Origin: Syntrophus sp. (in: bacteria)
GTDB taxonomy: Bacteria > Desulfobacterota > Syntrophorhabdia > Syntrophorhabdales > Syntrophorhabdaceae
DNA length: 53,638 nt
Direction: 5' to 3'
NCBI GenBank assembly: GCA_013824835.1
Contig: PNOM01000009.1
Coordinates: 1-53,638 of the forward strand
Below are positions 16,223-24,307 of the stretch, piece after piece. How positions within the stretch are numbered: the stretch's first letter is position 1; each line of letters begins with the position of its first letter. The position numbers and the translations under genes are program-made. The notes beneath the pieces were generated by a model. The model was not told where the DNA came from and did no database searches. It saw only the letters and a list, made by a program, of their open reading frames with translations.

Positions 16223-16307
16223 AACGATAGGCGCGGGTTCTTGCCTGTAATTTTTTGCATGCACTTCGACATTATTGTGTATTGGTTATAAATGAATTTC
16301 GACAGTT

Positions 16308-16532
16308 TTGTCGCTTCCCCTCGGGGACGACTTGAAAACATCCTTTAAATCAAGGCCATGGATGTTACTATTTTCCGGCATGTTTTTTGCTCTCTATTTA
16401 TGTGAGCGCATCGGGTACGATATTAACGTTCCTGCGCGAGGAGACAGACCAATTAAGAGATCCGTGATGATTTCAATCATAACGATTATGGCGGTATGTC
16501 TTGTCGTTTCATTGTCATTTGCACGGAGATAA
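16308..16532 (+). CDS. Possible small membrane protein
   Basis: An open frame of 74 codons from a TTG, with two hydrophobic stretches (WMLLFSGMFFALYLC and SVMISIITIMAVCLVVSLSF). It has no recognisable family and no clear ribosome site at 16308; internal ATGs exist at 16362 and 16467. It ends 10 bp before the following lipoprotein gene. It may be real or chance. Confidence 0.3.
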   Translation: MSLPLGDDLKTSFKSRPWMLLFSGMFFALYLCERIGYDINVPARGDRPIKRSVMISIITIMAVCLVVSLSFARR

Positions 16533-16542
16533 GGAGAATAAG

Positions 16543-17160
16543 ATGAAAAAGTTTTTAGTGATTGTAGTGGCCCTGTTTCTCTTTTCATGTGCTACGGGAC
16601 CGGTGCACATGGCCAAAACAGAACAGGAAAGTATAAAAAGCTCCTATGGTGAGGCACGATTGAAAGCTCTTTACGACATCAACAGCCCACTGCTTCACGA
16701 CATCTACACACGGTTGAGATTAAATCAGATAAATATCTACAAGGAAGGGATCGGCTTTACTACGCTCCGTGACCTGGCGAACCAGGGACATTACTATCTC
16801 ATGGTCAATATCAGACCATCGGAGATTGTTTTCGATGAAGGTTCCACAAAGCCGGAGCAGAGATTCTCCAAAGTAATGGGAGGATATGTAGAGAAGTATC
16901 TTGCCTTTGTCAAGAAGAGCGATATAGAAGCGAGCGGCGTTGAAGGCCTTTCTTTGGGTATCTACTGGCCTGTGCGCGATTATTCGCAATGCAAGGAAAA
17001 CGGTGGGTTTCTCGAATACATTATCGTTTATCTATCCAAAGACGATCTGAACAACCTGTATGGACATCGTAAGACTTTTGCCGAAATTGCATCTCATTCG
17101 GAGATCATCGCGAGTCTCGATCTCAAAGCACCGGCGCATATGAAACCGGTCTACCATTGA
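16543..17160 (+). CDS. Lipoprotein of unknown function
   Basis: A 205-residue protein with a clear lipoprotein signal (MKKFLVIVVALFLFSCATGP, Cys16). The mature part includes YDINSPLLHDIYTRLRLNQI, NIRPSEIVFDEGSTKPEQRF and LSLGIYWPVRDYSQCKENGG. I do not recognise the family. AAGGAG lies before ATG 16543; upstream codons to 16501 overlap the possible small membrane gene and are rejected. It probably sits in the envelope. Confidence 0.8.
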   Translation: MKKFLVIVVALFLFSCATGPVHMAKTEQESIKSSYGEARLKALYDINSPLLHDIYTRLRLNQINIYKEGIGFTTLRDLANQGHYYLMVNIRPSEIVFDEGSTKPEQRFSKVMGGYVEKYLAFVKKSDIEASGVEGLSLGIYWPVRDYSQCKENGGFLEYIIVYLSKDDLNNLYGHRKTFAEIASHSEIIASLDLKAPAHMKPVYH

Positions 17161-17294
17161 TTTAAGAAGAAAACATACTTCGTAGGGGGCGGGTTAAGTT
17201 CTCTATTAGCTACCCTTATCCGCCCCTATTACAGTTCTTGCAACCCTATAGCACTCTTTGATATGATTAGTAATAATCATAGATTTCTCATCCC

Positions 17295-17364
17295 TGTAGT
17301 AAAAATGATGACAACATAAACATTGATTTTGCGACAGACATTACAGACGCTCTGTTATATAGTA
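17295..17364 (+). promoter_or_regulatory. Promoter-like module, copy 5 (toward PAS histidine kinase)
   Basis: Short form like copy 4: TGTAGT at 17295, TTGATTTTGCGA, CAGACA (17335-17340), 17 nt, TATAGT (17358-17363). The predicted start is about 215 nt before the kinase ATG. Confidence 0.66.
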
Positions 17365-17394
17365 ATTTTGTCATGTTGCATTATATAGGATGAA

Positions 17395-17565
17395 AACGTA
17401 TTATGAAAACAGCTCTTTTGCCGGACAGGGACTGCCTAAATAGATATACCCGTGTTATTGTTAAGGGAATTCGAGAAAGGACATCAATTCCCTTTTTGTC
17501 CGAAAAGGACACCCATCGAGTCCTATTCTTTAGCGGAGAAGAGGATTCCCCCCCTCTTCTCCACA
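17395..17565 (+). promoter_or_regulatory. Conserved 5' leader with hairpins (kinase side)
   Basis: Homologous to 14320-14460. It keeps the same ordered blocks but has an extra insertion with a TTTGTCCGAAAAGGACA hairpin. Its final stem GAGAAGAGG / CCTCTTCTC takes the place of the different stem in the other leader. Role unknown; likely acts in the mRNA. Confidence 0.48.
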
Positions 17566-17584
17566 TTCTCTCATAGTAAGCCGG

Positions 17585-18784
17585 ATGAAAGATTTATCCA
17601 GAACAAATTCAGAACTTACCGAAGAAATATCCTTCTTAAAGCAGAGAATCAATGAAGTGGAAGCAACTAAAATATCCGAAGATGAAGCCCGCGAATACGC
17701 CGAGGGTATCATAAACACCATCCGTGAACCCTTAATCGCTCTGGATCACGATTTAAGAGTTGTCACCGCCAGCCGCTCCTTCTATGAAGTCTTTAAGGTA
17801 AACCCCAAAGAGACCGTGGGGCAACTCATTTATGACCTGGGAAATAAACAGTGGGATATCCCCAAGTTGCGGGAACTGCTGGAAACGATCCTCCCTGAAA
17901 AGGCAACCTTTGATAATTATGAGGTTGAACACAATTTTTCTACCATCGGCAAGCGCATCATGCTTCTGAATGCCCGACAGATTCAAAGAGCGTCGGGCAA
18001 AGAGAGGATCATCCTCCTGGCGATTGAGGACATAACTGAACGGAAGCGGGATGAGGGCAAGGTTAAAGCCCTGAATCAAGAACTTGAGCGGCATATTATG
18101 GAACTTCAGGCCGTAAATGAGGAACTGAAGACCTTCAGCTACGCTGTGTCGCATGATCTAAAGGCGCCCCTTGTCACTATTGGGGGTTTTTCTCACAGGC
18201 TGTTGGAGAAATATGGAGACAGTCTCGATGAGAAAGGTCAACAATACCTTAAGATGATTAACGCGAGCAGTATCCAGATGGAGGAACTTATTCAAGGCTT
18301 GCTTAGCTTCTTCAGCTCAGGACGGGAAACTGTAAACTTCTCATCCCTCAAAATGGAAAAAATGGTGGGGGAGGTTTTTAATCAACTCAAAGGAATGTGC
18401 CCAAAACGTACAATACACCTGCATGTTGAAGCGATGCCGGACTTGAAGGGTGACGAAGCAATGATTACACAAGTCCTCGTTAACCTCCTGAGTAACGCTA
18501 TCAAGTATACCCGACCCAGGGAGATCGCGGTTATTTATGTGGGTGGATGGAGCGAAGCAGAAAGAAACGTCTACTATGTGAAGGACAATGGTATCGGATT
18601 TCTTATAGAGCATGCAGGTAAACTCTTTAATGCCTTTGAACGACTTCAGCAAACTGAGGAGTTTGAGGGGACCGGACTCGGACTGGCAATTGTGAAGCGT
18701 GTTATTGAGCGGCATGGTGGGGTAGTATGGGCTGAGGGGAAGATTGACGAGGGTGCTACCTTTAATTTCACAATTCCCAGATAA
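17585..18784 (+). CDS. PAS-domain sensor histidine kinase
   Basis: A cytoplasmic kinase of 399 residues. A coiled coil (1-40) is followed by a PAS domain (about 42-155, ending ILLAIEDITERKR) and a linker coiled coil. The dimerisation domain has SYAVSHDLKAPL (phospho-His190), and the ATPase domain has N-box NLLSNAIKYT, KDNGIGF and GTGLGLAIVKRV. The family autophosphorylates and passes phosphate to a response regulator. No membrane segment is seen, so it senses an internal signal. A receiver-PAS protein 475 bp downstream is a possible partner. Confidence 0.92.
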   Translation: MKDLSRTNSELTEEISFLKQRINEVEATKISEDEAREYAEGIINTIREPLIALDHDLRVVTASRSFYEVFKVNPKETVGQLIYDLGNKQWDIPKLRELLETILPEKATFDNYEVEHNFSTIGKRIMLLNARQIQRASGKERIILLAIEDITERKRDEGKVKALNQELERHIMELQAVNEELKTFSYAVSHDLKAPLVTIGGFSHRLLEKYGDSLDEKGQQYLKMINASSIQMEELIQGLLSFFSSGRETVNFSSLKMEKMVGEVFNQLKGMCPKRTIHLHVEAMPDLKGDEAMITQVLVNLLSNAIKYTRPREIAVIYVGGWSEAERNVYYVKDNGIGFLIEHAGKLFNAFERLQQTEEFEGTGLGLAIVKRVIERHGGVVWAEGKIDEGATFNFTIPR

Positions 18785-18909
18785 TACCTTTAAGAATTTC
18801 TGCTTTGATTTGTCGATATTACATCGGCAATTAAACATATTAAGAATCGTCATGCCGGACTTGATCCTGCATCCAGTGTTTTTGCTGGATGTTGCTTCGC
18901 AAATCAAAT

Positions 18910-19130
18910 ACCCCGCAGCAGAGCTGCGAGGTATTAGCGGAATGAGGAACATGATTTACGCCCCCTCACCCTACCCTCTCCCGCGAGGGGCGAGGGAATA
19001 TGGTTACCCCGAAGCAGAGCTGCGAGGTATTAGCGGAATGAGGAACATGATTTACGCCCCCTCACCCTACCCTCTCCCGCGAGGGGCGAGGGAATATGGT
19101 TACCCCGAAGCAGAGCTTCGAGGAATCTAT
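18910..19130. repeat. 96-bp tandem direct repeat (2.3 copies) in a 475-bp gene-free gap
   Basis: Units at 18910-19005 and 19006-19101 are nearly identical, and a third partial unit covers 19102-19130. Each begins with a hairpin (ACCCCGAAGCAGAGCTTCGA-type; stem CGCAGC-AGA-GCTGCG in unit 1) and contains a CTCACCCTACCCTCTCCC-type run. Similar hairpin starts lie at 20351 and 40613. No gene or spacer pattern suggests CRISPR. The rest of 18785-19259 shows only the start region of the next gene. Confidence 0.9.
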
Positions 19131-19259
19131 TGATTGAACCGTACCGGCTTCCGCCGGTGGAGCGAAGCGTGCAGTAATGCCGTGCAGACGGCACATGACG
19201 GGAATTGTGCTGTTTTATTGCCGGGTTGATAGCAGGTCATAATCCTGCAGGAGGAATTT

Positions 19260-20273
19260 ATGAATCAACCTTTGCGCGTATTGATGGTTGAAGATTCAGA
19301 AGATGATGCAACCCTATCGTTGCTCACCCTGCGCCGTGGAGGCTATGAGGTCGTTTACGCTGCAGTGGATACTCCGGCTGCCATGCGCGATGCATTAGAA
19401 CACCAGGATTGGGATGTGATCACTTCTGACCATGCTATACCGCACTTCAGCGCCCCCGCAGCCTTGGCACTTGCTAAGGAATTATGCCCGGACGTGCCAT
19501 TCATCATTGTATCCGGACAAATTGATCTCAATTTGGCTGTTTCTTTAATAAAAGAAGGTGCACAGGACTACATCCAGAAAAGGGAATTGCCCCGCTTGGT
19601 TCCGACGATTGAACGTGAATTGCGTGAGGCAAAAATGCGCCGCGAGCACCAACAGGCAAAGGATGCGTTGGAAATTTCTGAAGCTCGGTACCGACGACTC
19701 TTCGAGACTGCCCGGGATGGGATATTGATTCTCGACGCAGACTCAGGTCAGATACTCGACGTGAACCCATTCCTGATAGAGATGCTTGGCTATTCCAAGG
19801 AAGATTTATTGGGAAAGAAGCTGTGGGAAATCGGTGCCATCCGAGACAAAGAGGCATCCAGGATCGCTTTCGGAGAATTACAGAGCAAGGGGTATGTACG
19901 TTATGAAGACCTGCCACTTGAAACAATCGCTGGACAGCCTGTTTCTGTTGAGTTTGTCAGCAATATCTACTTTGTCAACCATACAAAAGTGGCCCAATGC
20001 AACATCCGTGATATCACCGACCGTAAACTGGCAGAGGAGGAACGGGAGGGGCTTGTTATTGAATTAAAGAAAGCACTTTCTCAAATCAAGACTTTAAGCG
20101 GATTTCTCCCCATTTGTGCTTCCTGTAAAAAAATACGCAATGATAAAGGATACTGGGAACAAATAGAAGTCTATATACGAGATCACTCAGAGGCAGAATT
20201 CAGTCACAGTATCTGTCCTGTGTGCGCAGAAAAACTGTATCCTAAGCACTACAAAAAGATAATGAATAAATAG
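19260..20273 (+). CDS. Receiver-PAS protein with C-terminal Cys4 zinc-binding-like domain
   Basis: The 337-residue protein starts with a CheY-like receiver (LMVEDSEDD, phosphoacceptor Asp57 in DVITSDHAIP, and a Lys in YIQKRE). A PAS domain (about 145-255) has the FETARDGILILDADSG, MLGYSKEDLLGKKLWEIGA and QCNIRDITDRK pattern that recurs in two other proteins here. After a short coil there is a C-terminal module with CASCKKI and CPVCAEKL, a likely Zn site seen in many deltaproteobacterial PAS proteins. It has no kinase or DNA-binding domain, so it probably acts by protein contact. AGGAGG precedes the ATG. Confidence 0.87.
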   Translation: MNQPLRVLMVEDSEDDATLSLLTLRRGGYEVVYAAVDTPAAMRDALEHQDWDVITSDHAIPHFSAPAALALAKELCPDVPFIIVSGQIDLNLAVSLIKEGAQDYIQKRELPRLVPTIERELREAKMRREHQQAKDALEISEARYRRLFETARDGILILDADSGQILDVNPFLIEMLGYSKEDLLGKKLWEIGAIRDKEASRIAFGELQSKGYVRYEDLPLETIAGQPVSVEFVSNIYFVNHTKVAQCNIRDITDRKLAEEEREGLVIELKKALSQIKTLSGFLPICASCKKIRNDKGYWEQIEVYIRDHSEAEFSHSICPVCAEKLYPKHYKKIMNK

Positions 20274-20350
20274 TATGTTCCTTGCTGATTTTACTCAGTA
20301 ATTTGCAGCCTTGAATTATATGCCATATGCGCGATTTGTGAGTGCGAATC

Positions 20351-20400
20351 AACTACCCCGCTTCAGAGCTTCGAGGAATCTACTGATTGAAGCGGGAGAC
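20351..20400. repeat. REP-like palindrome between convergent genes
   Basis: CCCGCTTCA (20357-20365) pairs perfectly with TGAAGCGGG (20388-20396), with CAGAGCTTCGAGG-type family sequence in the loop. It lies between the ends of two convergent genes and could serve as a bidirectional terminator, though there is no T-run. Confidence 0.55.
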
Positions 20401-20440
20401 GGTCGCACTATTGCCCCTCAGGTCAATGCTGCGGGGTAGT

Positions 20441-20743
20441 TCACTTCACAGTCAGTTTACTCTCTACAGATCGGGCTCCTTTGACGCTCCGTGCGACTTG
20501 ACCCGCTTTAACTACTGCGTCTTGAGAGCTAACCCAGCCGCTAAGTATGACAACGCCATCACGGGTTTCAATGCCGATGTCGAATGCTCTGAGGGAATCA
20601 TCAGCTTCAAGTGCTGATTTTACATTCGCCGCCAGAGACATGTCATCTACCTTTTCAGCATCAGATGCCGATGCACAGACTGCAAAAACGGCGATCAGAA
20701 CAAGAACGAGCACACAACTGATAAAGACGTTTCTTTTTTTCAT
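20441..20743 (-). CDS. BON-domain exported protein
   Basis: A 100-residue protein: a signal peptide (ending AVCASASDA) and one BON domain (SLAANVKSALEADDSLRAF, then VVILSGWVSSQDAVVKAGQV and GARSVESKLTVK). BON proteins of the OsmY type are periplasmic, bind membrane or phospholipid and are often induced by osmotic or envelope stress. AAGGAGAA precedes the ATG. It is divergent from the csbD cluster, which carries module copy 6; no module faces this gene. Confidence 0.92.
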   Translation of the reverse strand: MKKRNVFISCVLVLVLIAVFAVCASASDAEKVDDMSLAANVKSALEADDSLRAFDIGIETRDGVVILSGWVSSQDAVVKAGQVARSVKGARSVESKLTVK

Positions 20744-20916
20744 GGCAATTCTCCTTCAGGCTGAAAGCGTTGCGGCCCCTGAACGTGAGGTGTTTATCTG
20801 CTATCCTCCCGTAATAGTATATTTGGCCGGTTACATCAACCTTTTTCAATATAAGGCGTTGTAGACAATTATGCAATGCCCTGCGGTCCCATAAGGATAT
20901 CGATAACTATAATCCC

Positions 20917-21095
20917 CGTAGCAAAAAAGACGACACGCTCATGCACAAAAGCGCTACAAAATAATTGTCGGTTCTGCGACAGACAAGAAATGGCGTCTGT
21001 TGTATCATAAATACAGAGGTAACAACATTGCTTCGCAAGCAGCACTTTGATTATGGAATTAGCTACGGCTAAAGCACCATCATTCAAATCGAAAT
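20917..21095 (+). promoter_or_regulatory. Promoter-like module, copy 6, with conserved leader (toward csbD-ytxH cluster)
   Basis: CGTAGC at 20917, GCTACA near 20953, TTGTCGGTTCTGCGA, CAGACA (20980-20985), 17 nt, TATCAT (21003-21008) followed by AAATAC. The predicted leader of about 98 nt shares GCACTTTGAT, CTAC and TCAAAT blocks with copy 7. It also has a small hairpin TGCTT-CGC-AAGCA where copy 7 has CGCC-TCT-GGCG. Confidence 0.72.
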
Positions 21096-21112
21096 CATAA
21101 AGGAGGAATACC

Positions 21113-21292
21113 ATGAAATCGAGTATTAGGGACAAAGCAGAAGGAACCTTTCATGAAGTAAAGGGTAAGGTCAAGGAAATGGCCGGAAAAATCACCGATG
21201 ATCCCAAGTTGGAGGCCAAAGGCAAAGCCGAAAATATAGCCGGTAAAGTGCAGGAAAAGGTCGGTCAGGTCAAGAAGGTTTTGGGGGAGTAG
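21113..21292 (+). CDS. CsbD family stress protein (59 aa)
   Basis: A 59-residue, very charged, Gly/Lys/Glu-rich protein with the CsbD pattern: SIRDKAEGTFHEVKGKVKE, then MAGKITDDPKLEAKGKAENI and AGKVQEKVGQVKK. CsbD-like proteins accumulate in general stress responses; their biochemical role is unclear. AGGAGG lies ahead of the ATG. It is the first gene after promoter-module copy 6, followed by three more small stress or membrane genes. Confidence 0.92.
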   Translation: MKSSIRDKAEGTFHEVKGKVKEMAGKITDDPKLEAKGKAENIAGKVQEKVGQVKKVLGE

Positions 21293-21378
21293 CAAGAGTG
21301 AAGGATGCGAAGCGCGCGGTCAACAGAAGAATCAGAAACTGGCACAGATGTGCAACAAAGTAAAAGGAGGAAATTATC

Positions 21379-21468
21379 ATGAGTACTACAACCCTTATCA
21401 TTCTTATCGTTGTGTTATTTTTAGTGTTCGGCGGCGGCGGCGGTTATTATTGGACCAGGCGGAGGTGA
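21379..21468 (+). CDS. Tiny membrane peptide (29 aa)
   Basis: A 29-residue peptide: a hydrophobic segment (TTTLIILIVVLFLVFG), then GGGGGYYWTRRR. Its form resembles short Gly-rich transmembrane peptides often found beside CsbD and YtxH genes. AAAGGAGG precedes the ATG, and the stop is three bases before the next start, which supports translation. Confidence 0.65.
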   Translation: MSTTTLIILIVVLFLVFGGGGGYYWTRRR

Positions 21469-21471
21469 CGT

Positions 21472-21774
21472 ATGAATCAGCAAGGCAGTGGATTTAGTAC
21501 AAGATGTATTCTTGTTTCATTTTTTGTCGGTGGGCTCATCGGAGCCGGTGTTGCAATGCTTACAGCCCCGAAGACGGGAGAAGAAACCCGCAAGATGATA
21601 AAAAAGCTTGCCGAGGAAGCTAAAGAAAAAGCGGAAGATTATATTGATCAGGTTAAGGGCATGGCAACAACTTACTTTGAAGAAGGAAAGAATTATATAG
21701 AAAAGGAAAAAAATATTATCACTAAAACCGTGGAAGCCGGTAAAAAAGCATACGAAAAAGAGAAACAGAGCTAA
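21472..21774 (+). CDS. YtxH-domain protein
   Basis: A 100-residue protein with one N-terminal transmembrane segment (CILVSFFVGGLIGAGVAMLT) followed by the YtxH signature APKTGEETRKMIKKLAEEAK and a long amphipathic helix. YtxH proteins are small stress-associated membrane proteins of unknown mechanism. Three bases separate it from the preceding tiny peptide gene; GGAGGTGA lies just before its ATG. Confidence 0.9.
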   Translation: MNQQGSGFSTRCILVSFFVGGLIGAGVAMLTAPKTGEETRKMIKKLAEEAKEKAEDYIDQVKGMATTYFEEGKNYIEKEKNIITKTVEAGKKAYEKEKQS

Positions 21775-21841
21775 GATTCGAGAAATGACTCTTAAAATCG
21801 AATATTCTTTATGCCGAGGCCCTCAGGAATAAGGAGGCAAT

Positions 21842-22033
21842 ATGAACCACGAACGCGATCTGTCTCATCGACAAGAGCGAGAACAAAAGAAAGATGAGCA
21901 CACACCCCCCACGCGGGGAAGGTACTTTAGCTCCAAGCATCTGACCTGGGCAGTAGTCTTGGGCGTGATTTTGACTGGTGCCGCGGTAATGATCTGGACC
22001 TTTCTTTTGCCTGCGGTGCTTGGCCCTGGTTAA
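21842..22033 (+). CDS. Small single-span membrane protein
   Basis: 63 residues: a charged N-terminal half (HERDLSHRQEREQKKDEH) and one C-terminal transmembrane helix (WAVVLGVILTGAAVMIWTFL). No family recognised. TAAGGAGG sits well before the ATG, and its position after ytxH suggests membership in the same stress cluster. Confidence 0.68.
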   Translation: MNHERDLSHRQEREQKKDEHTPPTRGRYFSSKHLTWAVVLGVILTGAAVMIWTFLLPAVLGPG

Positions 22034-22201
22034 ACGTCCAAGGTGGCAACCTTTTGATTACAGGGCCACGCTGTCGGCGGGGTGGCACACCCTGAGCCCA
22101 CGAAGGGCATGGGCGAGAAAGTCGGTGGAGATGAGTCAGACTTAAAGCTACTCCATACACGGTGGTGATTTTCTTGCAAGATGAATAGATTCCTAAATCC
22201 C

Positions 22202-22380
22202 TGTAGCAAAAAAGATGACACGCTCATTCATAAAAGCGCTACAAAATAATTGTTGGTTCTGCGACATACAAGAAAAGGCGTCTGCTGTATCATAAATACA
22301 GATATAATAAAATTGCGCCTCTGGCGGCACTTTGATCACAGAGTTAACTACAGCAAAAGTACCGGCAGTCAAATAGAAAA
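22202..22380 (+). promoter_or_regulatory. Promoter-like module, copy 7, with conserved leader (toward efflux cluster)
   Basis: TGTAGC at 22202, GCTACA near 22237, TTGTTGGTTCTGCGA, CATACA (22265-22270; one base off the other copies), 17 nt, TATCAT (22288-22293) then AAATACAG. The leader of about 95 nt to 22394 is homologous to that of copy 6. Confidence 0.7.
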
Positions 22381-22394
22381 AAGGAGAAGATATT

Positions 22395-23225
22395 ATGAAA
22401 AAATGGTGGATGTTTTTGTTAGTCGGATGTCTATTTGTGTTTCCTGCTCTGGCTCATGCTCAATTAGACGAGCTTGCAGAAAGGCTTTTAGGAGGAAAAG
22501 AACAGGGTATTCGTTCCGAAGACCTTAAAATCCATCAAATAGAATTATCCCCTGACCCTGTTCGGGAAGGTCAGCGCTTGGCCTTCCAAGTAATCATTTC
22601 TAACAGTTCTCGTTTTTCCGGCAAAGTTACTATCGCCATCAAGGACAGAGACCAGATCATCAGTGAGGTAACAAATGCTGTTCTCAGGCCGGGCGAAAAT
22701 CAGGTTGCCTTTCCGGAAACAGGTTATCGATTCTCTGGTTCAGACCATTGCTTTACCGTAGAGGCGAACATTGGACGCACCCGGAGACTTATCGATGCAG
22801 AAAGGCAGTTCTGTGCGAAAAGATCGGGTTCGGCATGGACGATGAGCGATAAGGGGGTTGGGGCTGTGTCATTGCACGTTGAAGGTCTCGATATGTATCC
22901 AGATCCGGTCTCCCCTGGCCAGGAAATAAGATTCACGGTAAGACTCAGAAATGACGGAAGGCCTATCCGGGGACATATACAGATCCAGGACCGTGACCAG
23001 ATTGTTGCAAAGGTTGAGAATGCTAATATCCCTAATGGTTTGACCGAATACCAGTTCCCCCGTACTCAATATACCTTTCAACGTTTTGATGCCTGTTTCA
23101 CGGTTTTGGTAAACTCTGAGCGAACCCTCTATCCAATCGATGCAAGAAATAAGTACTGTGCAAGCCCCATGGGCTGGACCCTGAAGCCTGCAATGAGAGA
23201 GCATAGAGGGGAACGACGAAGGTAG
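22395..23225 (+). CDS. Periplasmic protein with two tandem Ig-like repeats
   Basis: A 276-residue exported protein (signal peptide ending ALAHAQ). The body is two copies of a unit of about 95 residues, near 40-140 and 155-260. Both contain a SPDPVREGQ or YPDPVSPGQ start, DRDQI, a CFTV strand and an R-x-I-DA-x-x-x-(F/Y)CA end. Each unit has a Cys pair that could form a disulfide. This looks like a duplicated beta-sandwich domain. It begins the transcript after promoter copy 7, three bases before the efflux adaptor gene, so it may assist that system. Function unknown. Confidence 0.78.
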   Translation: MKKWWMFLLVGCLFVFPALAHAQLDELAERLLGGKEQGIRSEDLKIHQIELSPDPVREGQRLAFQVIISNSSRFSGKVTIAIKDRDQIISEVTNAVLRPGENQVAFPETGYRFSGSDHCFTVEANIGRTRRLIDAERQFCAKRSGSAWTMSDKGVGAVSLHVEGLDMYPDPVSPGQEIRFTVRLRNDGRPIRGHIQIQDRDQIVAKVENANIPNGLTEYQFPRTQYTFQRFDACFTVLVNSERTLYPIDARNKYCASPMGWTLKPAMREHRGERRR

Positions 23226-23228
23226 AAG

Positions 23229-24260
23229 ATGAATGATGAGCCTGCAACGCCTCCGAAGGGTCGTTATTTAAAATTTCGAGCCCTCTTGAAGCGACGCAGC
23301 CTGTGGCTGATTGGCGCAGCCCTCGTCGTCATTGCAGGTGTGTTCCTGTATTACTGGGTGTTTGGCAAACCCAAGATCCTCTATACCACTGCTGCTGTTG
23401 TATATGGCGATCTTGAAAGCTCGGTCGTGGCGGCAGGCATCGTGCAGCCTCTCAAATATGTCGATGTCGGCGCTCAGACCTCGGGCAAGCTTAAATCGCT
23501 GAAGGTCAAGAAAGGCGATCAGGTGGAAAAGGATCAGTTAATCGCGGAAATAGATCCCGTTCTGGCGACTACAGCGCTCATGTCGGCCAACGCAGCGCTC
23601 GATAATATGATTTCACTGCGCTCTGTGAAAGAGGCGCGACTTGTGCTCGCCAAAGCGCTACAGTCCCGCAATGAGGTGCTTTTTGCGCAAGGGGAAGGGG
23701 CAATCTCCGCCAACGACCGTGACATTACCCAGGCCAATTACGATGTTGCCCTCGCCGAAGCTGCTTCACTCTCGGCGCTGACAAAGCAAGCTACCGCATC
23801 AGTAGAAACTGCTAAAGCCAATCTGGGTTATACAAAAATCACAGCGCCAATGGCAGGCGAAGTCGTTTCCATAAGTCTTCTGGAAGGGCAAACGCTCAAC
23901 GCTAATCAGCAGGCGCCGAATATCCTGCGGATTGCCGACATCAGTACCGTAACGGTCTGGGCGCAAGTTTCGGAAGCGGATATTGTCCGCGTCAAGCCCG
24001 GTCAGGGCGTTCATTTCACTGTCCTTGGTAATTCCCGGACCTGGAACGGCAAGATCAGGCAAATACTCCCTACCCCGGAACTTATCAATAACGTGGTTTT
24101 CTACGACGTTTTGTTCGATATTCCAAATTCAGAGCGTGAACTGAAGATTCAGATGACGGCACAGGTCTTCATCGTGTTGGCACAGGCGAAGAACGCTTTA
24201 CTGATACCGGCTGCCGCCATCGGCAATGCCGGTGAAGGTTCGGAAATCAAGGGGAAATAG
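23229..24260 (+). CDS. MacA-like efflux periplasmic adaptor, C-terminally truncated
   Basis: A 343-residue adaptor of the MacA/HlyD family. An N-terminal transmembrane helix (SLWLIGAALVVIAGVFLYY) is followed by a lipoyl-like half (VVAAGIVQPLKYVDVGAQTS), a helical hairpin (about 105-205), KITAPMAGEVVSISLLEGQT, and beta-barrel strands to about 330. It stops right after ALLIPAAAIG, where family members usually continue about 40-60 residues with the membrane-proximal domain. The next gene lacks its own N-terminal domain, so the end looks like a deletion junction. The adaptor would link an inner-membrane transporter to an outer-membrane channel. Confidence 0.87.
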   Translation: MNDEPATPPKGRYLKFRALLKRRSLWLIGAALVVIAGVFLYYWVFGKPKILYTTAAVVYGDLESSVVAAGIVQPLKYVDVGAQTSGKLKSLKVKKGDQVEKDQLIAEIDPVLATTALMSANAALDNMISLRSVKEARLVLAKALQSRNEVLFAQGEGAISANDRDITQANYDVALAEAASLSALTKQATASVETAKANLGYTKITAPMAGEVVSISLLEGQTLNANQQAPNILRIADISTVTVWAQVSEADIVRVKPGQGVHFTVLGNSRTWNGKIRQILPTPELINNVVFYDVLFDIPNSERELKIQMTAQVFIVLAQAKNALLIPAAAIGNAGEGSEIKGK

Positions 24261-24307
24261 GCAATCAGGCGAAGATTGGTGAAACGATAAAGGATGCCAA
24301 GCCGGGT

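Noticed and set aside
18910..19130. Possible CRISPR array
   Set aside because: Only 2.3 copies, joined without variable spacers, with a 96-bp unit; this is a plain tandem duplication.
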